Part shown: positions 56,973 to 64,000 of the stretch, in pieces
How positions within the stretch are numbered: position 1 is the stretch's first letter
Layout: the number at the start of each line of letters is the position of its first letter
Program-made: the position numbers and the translations under genes
From: DATLRC01 sp035534895
Lineage (GTDB): Bacteria; Patescibacteriota; Saccharimonadia; Saccharimonadales; UBA4665
Assembly (NCBI GenBank): GCA_035534895.1
Contig: DATLRC010000021.1
Span: 124,001-188,000 of the forward strand
Reading direction: 5' to 3'
Length of the DNA stretch: 64,000 nt
The notes under the pieces: model-generated
The model's database searches: none
The model's input: the letters and a program-made list of their open reading frames with translations, nothing else
What the model was told of the DNA's origin: nothing

Positions 56973-59804
56973 ATGGACAACTCCCGTCAGCTTAATTATT
57001 ACCGTCTAAGTGTTGATGAAGTTCTCGACCAACTCAACAGCCGAAGAAGTGGCTTAAATAGCCGAGAAATCAGTGAACGCCAAGAACGCTTTGGTAGTAA
57101 TGTCCTGCATCGTACCTCTCATGAACTAGCTATTGTTACGCTGTTCAGACAATTTAAGAACCTGCTGGTAATCATGTTGTTGATCAGCGCCACGTTTGCA
57201 ATCTATTTAAACGATATCCGTACAGCTACAATTCTGATTCTAATTGCTCTTTTAAACACCGGGGTTGGCTTCTTTCAAGAACATAAAGCCGAAACACTAA
57301 TTGAAAGTCTGGAACAACTATTGGTGCCAAAAGCCAAGCTCCTTAGAAACGGTAAACTCGGAGAGGCTGATTCTTCCGAAGTAGTTATGGGTGACATCGT
57401 ATATATCGAAGAAGGTGATAGTGTTCCGGCCGATTTACGACTGATTGATGAGGAAGAGTTAGCAACCAATGACTTTGCTATGACTGGCGAGTCCAATCCT
57501 AGTCGTAAATTTGTTCATGCAATTACTAGTGACGTGCCACTTGGCAACCGACATAACTTGGCCTTCATGGGAACAACCGTTGCCACAGGGCATGGGCATG
57601 GCATTGTAGTCGGTATAGGCATGCACACTGAGCTGGGCCGAATTGCCAGCCTAAGTCAGGTTACCCATAGTCAGACATCACCCCTCCAACAAGAGATGAA
57701 TCATCTGGCTACTCGCTTAGCTCAAGGCACCGTCATCTTGGCTCTACTACTAACTATAATTGCTTTACGGGCCAATTTGGGACTTCATGCCGCATTACTA
57801 TTTGGTATCGGTATTGGTGCAGCAATGATCCCTAACGGGTTAGTTGCCGAGGTTAATATTACCTTGGCTCAAACGGCTGGTCGATTAGCTCGAGCCAGGG
57901 CTTTGGTTAAAAAACTTTCAGCAGTTGAAACTTTAGGAGCAACTAATATAATCCTGACTGATAAAACCGGCACTTTGACTAAAAACGAGATGACTGTCCA
58001 GCAACTGCTGATTGGGCGAACGGCCTATAACGTTACTGGTACCGGCTACGCCAATAATGGCCTTGTAGTTAATCTAAATAATAAGTCGCTAGATGACAAA
58101 ACTCTCAAAAACCTAGAACTCTTTTTCAAGACCGCTGTGTTAGCTAGCAATGCCAAGGTTAGCCCACCCGATGCCGAGCACCCAACCTGGTACGTTTTGG
58201 GTGACCCAACAGAAGGAGCCTTAATAACCCTAGCCCACAAATCAGGTCTGGATAGCGATTTACTAACCAGCCAGCATCCAGAAATTAGAGAATTTCAGTT
58301 TGACTCCGGTCGCAAACTAATGAGTTCAGTGCGCCACTATGAAGACCGCGTCTTTATTTTTGTAAAAGGTGCTCCTGAGGTAGTTTTGGCACATAGTCAT
58401 GACCTATGGGACCATGAACATATCCGACCATTGACAGACAACGATCGTCAATTCTTTAAAGCCCACACTGAATCTTTGGCCCACCAAGCAATGCGTAATC
58501 TCGGGTTAGCATACCGGGTCTTGCCTGTTAAGGCTAAGCTGCATGATTTAACTATGGAGATGGCTGAAAAAGACTTAACATTTCTGGGTATAGCCAGTAT
58601 GCTTGATCCCCTTAGAGAACAAGTACCTCAGGCCATGAGAGCCGCTCAAGGCGCCCATATCAAGGTTTCAATCGTCACCGGAGACTATCCTACAACTGCT
58701 GAAGCAATTGCTACCAAAGCCCACTTGGGCAATAAGGTAAGTGTTATTTTGGGAGATGAACTAAGTCGTTTAGCAGATCCTCAAATCCTACAACTTATTG
58801 AACAGGGTGGCAGTGTATTCTCGCGTGTTTCTCCAGAAGATAAATTACGTATTGTTGACATTGCCAAACAACACGGTCAGGTGGTGGCGGTTACTGGTGA
58901 TGGTATCAATGACGCACCGGCCCTAAAAAGAGCTGATATCGGTGTAGCTATGGGCAAAACAGGTACTGATGTAGCAAAAGATGCCTCTGGGATAGTGCTT
59001 CTCGACGATAGTTTTGAAACACTTATCGGAGCAATAGAACAAGGGCGCTTAACTTTCCAGAATATTAAAAAAGCCGCCCGTTGCGCACTGACTGACAATT
59101 CCGGCGAGCTTTTCACCATCCTCTTGAGTCTAGCTGGCCAAACTATCTTTCATATACCGATAGCCATAACTGCCATCCAGATTTTAGCGATTGACATTAT
59201 TGCTCAGATTTTTCCGATTACCGCCCTCGGCTGGGATAATGCCCAGCATAATCTGATGCACGAAGAGCCACGCCGGTTGAGCGATCATATAATCAATCGG
59301 CGGGCAGTAGTTGAGTTCTTGGGCTTCGGGTTACTGACTGCTGCGCTTGCCTACTCCAATTTTTTGCTGTTCTTCGTCCGCCATCATCTCAGCCCAATTC
59401 AAACTAGTACGAACAGCTCGTTTTATTTCAGAGCAACGATCCTTACCTACTTGAGTATCGTACTCTGTCAATTTATTTATTTGATGCTGGTAAGATCTGA
59501 TGAACATGAGAGTTTGTGGACAAGCTATTTGTGGAGTAATAAAAAGCTGTTGGTTGCTTTTGGTATTTCCTTCTTCTGTATTGCCAATCTTATGTATAAC
59601 CCCTGGATCAGTAGCTATTTCGGTGCTGGACCACTGAGCCTAAGCGACTGGATAAGTGCTCTGGTTTGTGCTGCAATTTACCTGCTAGTCAGTCTTCTAA
59701 CGCGTCGTCAGCAACGACCAGCAACTAAATCACCGGGGACCAAAAGAGCCAATCATCTCCGCTTTATAGATCAAGAACTTGTTCCAGATCAGTCTGTAAT
59801 TTGA
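56973..59804 (+). CDS. P2-type cation-transporting ATPase
   Basis: The 943-aa protein has an N-terminal cation-ATPase domain, an actuator with MTGESNPSRK, phosphorylation motif LTDKTGTLTKNEM, nucleotide-domain motif KGAPEVVLAH and hinge VVAVTGDGINDAPALKRADI. Eight to ten transmembrane helices are predicted, including a C-terminal group. The ion-site motif in helix 4 reads IPNGLVAEV, where Ca2+ pumps have PEGLPA and Na+/K+ pumps PEGLLA; Asn replaces a conserved Glu, so ion choice is uncertain. Its 3' end overlaps the next gene by 41 nt, tail to tail. Confidence 0.93.
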   Translation: MDNSRQLNYYRLSVDEVLDQLNSRRSGLNSREISERQERFGSNVLHRTSHELAIVTLFRQFKNLLVIMLLISATFAIYLNDIRTATILILIALLNTGVGFFQEHKAETLIESLEQLLVPKAKLLRNGKLGEADSSEVVMGDIVYIEEGDSVPADLRLIDEEELATNDFAMTGESNPSRKFVHAITSDVPLGNRHNLAFMGTTVATGHGHGIVVGIGMHTELGRIASLSQVTHSQTSPLQQEMNHLATRLAQGTVILALLLTIIALRANLGLHAALLFGIGIGAAMIPNGLVAEVNITLAQTAGRLARARALVKKLSAVETLGATNIILTDKTGTLTKNEMTVQQLLIGRTAYNVTGTGYANNGLVVNLNNKSLDDKTLKNLELFFKTAVLASNAKVSPPDAEHPTWYVLGDPTEGALITLAHKSGLDSDLLTSQHPEIREFQFDSGRKLMSSVRHYEDRVFIFVKGAPEVVLAHSHDLWDHEHIRPLTDNDRQFFKAHTESLAHQAMRNLGLAYRVLPVKAKLHDLTMEMAEKDLTFLGIASMLDPLREQVPQAMRAAQGAHIKVSIVTGDYPTTAEAIATKAHLGNKVSVILGDELSRLADPQILQLIEQGGSVFSRVSPEDKLRIVDIAKQHGQVVAVTGDGINDAPALKRADIGVAMGKTGTDVAKDASGIVLLDDSFETLIGAIEQGRLTFQNIKKAARCALTDNSGELFTILLSLAGQTIFHIPIAITAIQILAIDIIAQIFPITALGWDNAQHNLMHEEPRRLSDHIINRRAVVEFLGFGLLTAALAYSNFLLFFVRHHLSPIQTSTNSSFYFRATILTYLSIVLCQFIYLMLVRSDEHESLWTSYLWSNKKLLVAFGISFFCIANLMYNPWISSYFGAGPLSLSDWISALVCAAIYLLVSLLTRRQQRPATKSPGTKRANHLRFIDQELVPDQSVI

Positions 59805-60354
59805 TTAAGTCGTTCCCGTTGTTCTCAAGAAATACATCACAACGCTCCTTAACACCAAGCATGTTGAGCGTCGCATTGTCTCCCCCTACAGCTTGACGCA
59901 TTTCAGATTCTTCTTCTTGCAAAAATTGTTCGAAGTTTTTGTTGTCTTCGCCGGCTCGGTCACGCAAGGCACTATTAGCTTGAATCCGACCATAGCGAAC
60001 CCCAGAGTCAGCATCAATCCAAAGCATAGTTCCACCCAGCTGATGTACCCTATCGGCTTCGCCAGGATTACGCAGGCTTGCTATGGCCAGTCCTGCAAAG
60101 CGACCAGCTTGTTGGTGATATTTACTAAGCGCTTTATCAACCAGTACTCCTAGACCACTCTCTCGGCGCCACTCGGCACTTAATTGTCTTAGGTTCTGCC
60201 TAGTGACAGCCATAGAACGTCGTTTAAGTTCATCTCTTAGCAAATCGGTAACCGAGACAAATAAATAATTATGTCGGCTAGCCAGAATTTGTCCGACACT
60301 GTCCTTGCCAGAACCATTTGTCCCACCAATCCCGATAATTTGTAGTTTGTTCAC
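59764..60354 (-). CDS. P-loop kinase-like protein (dephospho-CoA kinase/NMP kinase type)
   Basis: The 196-aa protein starts with GIGGTNGSGKDSVGQILA (Walker A) and has a helical lid region and an Arg-rich stretch (GVRYGRIQANSALRDRAGED). The pattern resembles dephospho-CoA kinase or (d)NMP kinases, but no substrate motif decides it. It lies 27 nt downstream of rpoD in the dnaG-rpoD unit. Confidence 0.7.
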   Translation of the reverse strand: MNKLQIIGIGGTNGSGKDSVGQILASRHNYLFVSVTDLLRDELKRRSMAVTRQNLRQLSAEWRRESGLGVLVDKALSKYHQQAGRFAGLAIASLRNPGEADRVHQLGGTMLWIDADSGVRYGRIQANSALRDRAGEDNKNFEQFLQEEESEMRQAVGGDNATLNMLGVKERCDVFLENNGNDLIKLQTDLEQVLDL

Positions 60355-60381
60355 CCTTTTTGCTAAGTTAATTATTGTTAA

Positions 60382-61506
60382 TCATTTAATGTAGTCGTGC
60401 AGCTTCTTGGCATCGCGGTGTTTGCGCAATTTGGCTAGGGCTTTGGCTTCTATCTGGCGGATACGCTCTCTCGTGACTGAGAACTCTTGGCCGACTTCTT
60501 CAAGGGTATGGCTCTTCCCATCTTCGAGTCCGAAACGTAATTTTAATATTTTTTGCTCCCGATCGGTTAGAGCTGATAGCATTTCTTTGACATGCTCTTT
60601 AAGCAGTTGTCCAGTTGCTGATTCTTCTGGAGAAATAGTGTCTTCGTCTTCTATGAAATCAGCCAGCACCGAGTCATCTTCATCATCCCGAATAGAGGCA
60701 TCTAGAGAAGAAATATCTTGCTTGATTTTCATAATGTGTTCCACTTTATCGACATCAATCTCCATCTCTTTAGCTATTTCATCATTGCTTGGTTCACGGT
60801 TTAGCTCCTGAGTAAGCCGTCTCTGGGTACGCAATAATTTATTAATCGTCTCAACCATATGCACAGGTATACGAATAGTACGAGCCTGGTCAGCTATGGC
60901 CCGAGTAATTGCCTGCCTGATCCACCAAGTTGCGTAAGTACTAAATTTGAAACCTTTATCAGGATCAAACTTCTCGACAGCTCTCAGTAGGCCAGTGTTG
61001 CCTTCCTGAATTAGATCGAGTAGGTCTAGACCCCGACCGACGTAGCGTTTGGCTATGGAAACCACCAAGCGCATATTAGCCTCAGCCATTTTGTCCTTGG
61101 CATCTTTTTCGCCAGCAACTACCCTTTTGGCAAGTGCCAGTTCTTCTTCGGCGGTCAATAACGGAATTTTACCGATTTCACGCAAATAGAGGCGTACCGA
61201 ATCATCGGCAACGTCGTCTTCAAGATACATTGCCGTCGTAGCGATAGCTTCGTCTTCGTTTTCTTCAGCCACCCACTCGTCACTAAACTCACCGACATTG
61301 GGTTCGGTAGCTGTTATCTCGACACTTAAATCAGCTAGTTCAGTATAAAGGGTATCGAGTATTTCGGCATTTTCGGGAGTATCGGCGATAACCGCAAAAA
61401 TATCACGCTGACTGATGTGTCCGTCTTGCTTGGCTTTATCAACCAGTTGCTGCTTAAGATCGTCTTTGTCGTTCGGTTCGCTTGGCTTAACTTGTTTCTT
61501 GACCAT
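60382..61506 (-). CDS. rpoD: Primary sigma factor (sigma-70)
   Basis: The 374-aa protein has region 1.1-like residues (about 15-60), region 1.2 (DSVRLYLREIGKIPLLT), region 2 (AEANMRLVVSIAKRY, LDLIQEGNTGLLRAVEKFD, TYATWWIRQAITRAI), region 3 and region 4.2 with EVGQEFSVTRERIRQIEAKA. It should read the TTGACA and TATACT promoters seen here. It overlaps dnaG by 20 nt, the macromolecular-synthesis arrangement. Confidence 0.97.
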   Translation of the reverse strand: MVKKQVKPSEPNDKDDLKQQLVDKAKQDGHISQRDIFAVIADTPENAEILDTLYTELADLSVEITATEPNVGEFSDEWVAEENEDEAIATTAMYLEDDVADDSVRLYLREIGKIPLLTAEEELALAKRVVAGEKDAKDKMAEANMRLVVSIAKRYVGRGLDLLDLIQEGNTGLLRAVEKFDPDKGFKFSTYATWWIRQAITRAIADQARTIRIPVHMVETINKLLRTQRRLTQELNREPSNDEIAKEMEIDVDKVEHIMKIKQDISSLDASIRDDEDDSVLADFIEDEDTISPEESATGQLLKEHVKEMLSALTDREQKILKLRFGLEDGKSHTLEEVGQEFSVTRERIRQIEAKALAKLRKHRDAKKLHDYIK

Positions 61507-63265
61507 TTTTCACTCCCTGTACTTGGTTGAGTAGTAAATCGTATTGTTTAACTTTTCCGAGCAACGCTTTCGTTTCCGTTTCATTTGCGGTCTCAAGCTG
61601 AAGCGCCAGATTTTGCTTTTGCGTTTTGACAAACTGATCCACCAGCCGTGCCTGCAGTCGAGCTGCTTCGTAACGAAGTTCTGAAAGCTCGAGGCCCTGA
61701 TAGAGTTCCTCGTATTGTAATGATAATATTTTACTATATTCGGCAATGGGTTGCAATTGCTGTGCTTGCTCAGCCTTGGCCGTAAAATCAGACTTAGTTT
61801 TTAAAAGCCCTAAGAGCTCCTTGGCAGCATCTGTAAATAACATCTCTGGTTCAATAATGGCCACGCAGAAGCGTAAAGCGGGCATCATTAGCATCAGAGC
61901 CAAGAAATGATCCTCTGTTTTTTTGTCTTCAACGGCCTGTTTATCAACTGATAGTCGATTAGGCTTAACCCACCGCTTTCGGGCAACTCTTGGTTCACTT
62001 GAAGTCTGATTCAGTTTTGCTCTAAGTGCTTCAATGCCAACATCTATGGTATGAGCCATGACATTTAGATAGTGATCTTGCTCGACCGGATCACTTAGGG
62101 CTTGGACCACCGGGAGCAAAATATCACTGTAGTGTCGTTTTCCCTCAGCCGAATCAATTTTTAGTATCCCTTGGTAGCGAGTCATAAGCCAGTCCAGGGC
62201 ATAGTCATGCTGATTAATGATCTCTGCCCATTTGGCTTTATCTTGTCCAATCAGTTCATCTGGATCGTTGCCACTTGGGAGTGTGATTATACTCAGCGAA
62301 ACCTTGGCTCTACTGGCGATCGGAATAGCTCGTTCAGTTGCCGCCTGACCAGCCCCATCAGCATCAAAGCAAAGTCGGATATCGGCCGTGAAACGACTAA
62401 GTGCTTTAAGGTGTGACTCAGTTAAAGCAGTCCCAGCGGTAGCCACTACTTGACGCACACCTGCTTGGTGACTGGCTATAACATCTAGGTTACCCTCCAC
62501 TAAAACGACAAATTGATTCTGGCGAATAGCTTCCTTAGCCAGATGCAAGCCATAAACATGTCGGCTTTTGTCGTAGAGAACCGTTTGGGGTGTATTAATA
62601 TACTTTGGGGCATCAGGATTCTCAGCCAATAGACGAGCCGTGAAGCCTATTATCTGGCCCTGGCCATCTTGTAGGGGTATCATCAAGCGGCTGCGGAACA
62701 TATCTTGAAGTCCGCCAGCTCTTCTGGTACTTATACCAGCTGAGCGCATTTCAGCTTCGTTAAAGCCCTTTTTTTTCAAAAAACTAACTAAAGCTGCCCC
62801 AGTGTTTGGGGCGTAGCCTAGTCTCCACTCTAAAATAGTCTGCTTGCTGAATTTACGCTTGTTGAGTACATAGTCTAAGGTTGTTTTACTGTTCTTAAGT
62901 TGGGCTTGATAAAATTTGGCACTCAGATCTAGGAGTTGGTAAAGTCGTTCCTTATTTGGCCCGTTGCGCTGCGAGCTAGAGCGAAATTGTTCAATATCAA
63001 TGCCGGCTTTACGGGCTAGTAGCTCAAGAGTGGCTTTAAAGTCTAAACCCTCAACTTCCATAACAAAGCTAAACATATTACCGCCCTTACCGCTTGAAAA
63101 GTCATGCCAGATCTGTTTTTCAGGACTGACAATAAAACTAGGCGTCTTTTCATTGGTAAACGGGCTTAGTCCGCGCCAATTACGACCAGCTCTTTTTAGC
63201 TGCACATATTCGCTAACGACGTCTTCAATCGAAAGTCGACTCTTTACCTCGTCAACCGCATCCAT
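61487..63265 (-). CDS. dnaG: DNA primase with degenerate zinc-binding domain
   Basis: The 592-aa protein has the N-terminal domain, a TOPRIM core (VVLVEGNLDVIASHQAG, then LCFDADGAGQAATERAI) and a C-terminal helicase-binding domain. In the N-terminal domain the CHCC zinc ligands are replaced: LSPFTNEKTPSF has Ser and Thr where CPFH is expected, and WHDFSSGKGG has Asp and Ser where CFGC is expected. The rest is conserved, so a zinc-free fold is probable. The ATG at 63265 is chosen because a promoter ends 6 nt upstream. Confidence 0.95.
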   Translation of the reverse strand: MDAVDEVKSRLSIEDVVSEYVQLKRAGRNWRGLSPFTNEKTPSFIVSPEKQIWHDFSSGKGGNMFSFVMEVEGLDFKATLELLARKAGIDIEQFRSSSQRNGPNKERLYQLLDLSAKFYQAQLKNSKTTLDYVLNKRKFSKQTILEWRLGYAPNTGAALVSFLKKKGFNEAEMRSAGISTRRAGGLQDMFRSRLMIPLQDGQGQIIGFTARLLAENPDAPKYINTPQTVLYDKSRHVYGLHLAKEAIRQNQFVVLVEGNLDVIASHQAGVRQVVATAGTALTESHLKALSRFTADIRLCFDADGAGQAATERAIPIASRAKVSLSIITLPSGNDPDELIGQDKAKWAEIINQHDYALDWLMTRYQGILKIDSAEGKRHYSDILLPVVQALSDPVEQDHYLNVMAHTIDVGIEALRAKLNQTSSEPRVARKRWVKPNRLSVDKQAVEDKKTEDHFLALMLMMPALRFCVAIIEPEMLFTDAAKELLGLLKTKSDFTAKAEQAQQLQPIAEYSKILSLQYEELYQGLELSELRYEAARLQARLVDQFVKTQKQNLALQLETANETETKALLGKVKQYDLLLNQVQGVKNGQETS

Positions 63266-63271
63266 GCCACA

Positions 63272-63300
63272 AGTATCCGTGATAGAGTGCCAACTGGCAA
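63272..63300 (-). promoter_or_regulatory. Promoter of dnaG-rpoD
   Basis: On the minus strand, TTGCCA (63300-63295), a 17-nt spacer and GATACT (63277-63272) lie 6 nt before the ATG. The mRNA is predicted to be leaderless. Confidence 0.7.
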
Positions 63301-63338
63301 GCTTGAGCAATTTCTTGAGCTTTTAGCCCAAAAACCTT

Positions 63339-63344
63339 TATCAT
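63339..63344 (+). promoter_or_regulatory. -10 before the anchored protein gene
   Basis: TATCAT lies 7 nt before the ATG at 63352. This separates the gene from dnaG, which is divergent. Confidence 0.45.
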
Positions 63345-63351
63345 AGTGCTT

Positions 63352-63987
63352 ATGCCTCCTGCATCATATCCACCTCCCGCTTCTTCATCCCCCTCTTCGG
63401 GTAACTATGATTTCATTATCAACCCACCAAAAGCTTCGCGGACAAGCTTGTTGAGCGTTAAATCATCTCCGGCTGGTCGCTTATTAGTAGTTGTTGGTGC
63501 TTTATTTGTAATTGTTATCGTTACTTCCCTGCTCTTTAAGGTCTTTGGCAGCAGTAGTACTTCCTTGACAACTTCACTGGTCTCACTGACTCAATCACAA
63601 AACGAGCTTATACGAGTCTCTTCTATCGGCAGTCAACAAGTAGTCTCCCAAAATGCCAAAAATCTGGCCATTGATGTCCAATTGAGCCTTACGTCAAGCC
63701 AACAGCAACTGATCAGTTATCTCAAGCACTACTCTTCAGCCCCAAGCTCCAAACAATTAGGACTGACTCAAGATAAAAATACCGACCAGCAACTAACGGC
63801 GGCTCAAGCGGCCGGAACTTATGACGCAACCTTCGTTAGCATTATACTAAATGGCCTAAACAGTTACAGCGCCACATTAGCTCGGACATACAGTGCTGCC
63901 AAAAGCCAAAACCTGCGTCAACTTTTAAGTAACCAATATAATAGCGCTCAGCTCCTGATTATCCAGGCCAAGCAAGCTAATTCTTAG
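63352..63987 (+). CDS. Membrane-anchored helical hypothetical protein
   Basis: A Pro/Ser-rich cytoplasmic N-terminus (about 1-45) is followed by one transmembrane helix (about 46-68, LLVVVGALFVIVIVTSLLF) and a long helical, Gln/Ser-rich outer domain (about 75-211). No family recognised. The start at 63352 is preferred over a GTG at 63346, on the promoter spacing. Confidence 0.6.
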   Translation: MPPASYPPPASSSPSSGNYDFIINPPKASRTSLLSVKSSPAGRLLVVVGALFVIVIVTSLLFKVFGSSSTSLTTSLVSLTQSQNELIRVSSIGSQQVVSQNAKNLAIDVQLSLTSSQQQLISYLKHYSSAPSSKQLGLTQDKNTDQQLTAAQAAGTYDATFVSIILNGLNSYSATLARTYSAAKSQNLRQLLSNQYNSAQLLIIQAKQANS

Positions 63988-64000
63988 CTACTAGCGCATA

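Noticed and set aside
1..64000. CRISPR array or prophage
   Set aside because: No regularly spaced repeats, cas genes or phage structural genes were seen; the one recombinase looks like a housekeeping Xer protein.

Overview
This 64 kb window is almost wholly coding. It reads as one contiguous chromosomal segment of a small-genome bacterium of the Candidate Phyla Radiation (Patescibacteria), most likely Saccharibacteria (TM7) or a close relative. The grounds are the gene content and style: a complete monoderm-type type IV pilus locus with no secretin gene in view, an S6-SSB-S18-EF-P cluster without L9 in its usual place, RNase J instead of RNase E, a single XerC/D-like recombinase, bacterial PH-domain proteins, DUF1003, short intergenic gaps, many 4-nt or convergent gene overlaps, and several housekeeping proteins that have lost metal-binding residues. 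TGA is used as a stop. The lineage assignment is inference; no 16S gene is present.

Layout. 1-3.2 kb: 3' part of priA, then def and fmt. 3.2-6.3 kb: accessory patch with a 341-nt non-coding stretch, a VapBC-like module, an IS481-like insertion sequence with imperfect ~30-bp terminal inverted repeats, a second AbrB/PIN module and a PIN remnant. 6.3-10.5 kb: DUF1003 protein, parvulin-type foldase and PH-domain membrane protein, tRNA-Arg(CCU), ndk, xerC-like recombinase. 10.5-26.5 kb (minus strand): type IV pilus locus, in transcription order TPR protein, 1129-aa surface protein, pilM, pilN, pilO, a small membrane protein, pilB, pilT, pilC, pilA, pilD, three further prepilins and a PilX-like protein. 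26.7-28.2 kb: RelBE-like and VapBC-like modules flanking a partial copy of the ychF promoter and 5' end. 28.3-31.9 kb: ychF, PH-domain protein, Crp/Fnr regulator, phosphoribosyltransferase-like protein. 31.9-34.6 kb: tlyA and rpsF-ssb-rpsR-efp. 34.7-43.9 kb: unknown protein, ftsK, two small proteins, rnj, a family-4-like UDG, a small membrane protein, pnp, rpsO. 44-47.5 kb: anchored protein, truB, a degenerate DHH protein, rpsT. 47.6-54.2 kb: holA, fused otsA-otsB, mutM, HAD phosphatase and small unknowns. 54.2-64 kb: polA, P-type ATPase, a kinase-like P-loop protein, rpoD-dnaG, and an anchored protein.

How it works together: the window carries replication and repair (PriA, Pol I, HolA, DnaG, SSB, UDG, MutM), protein start and maturation (Def, Fmt, EF-P, ribosomal proteins), RNA turnover (RNase J, PNPase), division and segregation (FtsK, XerC) and a pilus machine for attachment or DNA uptake. 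The most consistent structural signal is transcriptional: in 18 places a sigma-70-type -10 hexamer lies 6-8 nt before an ATG, predicting leaderless mRNAs at transcription-unit starts, whereas operon-internal genes have Shine-Dalgarno sequences. The toxin-antitoxin modules show this most clearly, with near-perfect TTGACA-N17-TATACT promoters and repeats overlapping the core promoter. All positions come from reading the sequence by eye; no database search was run.
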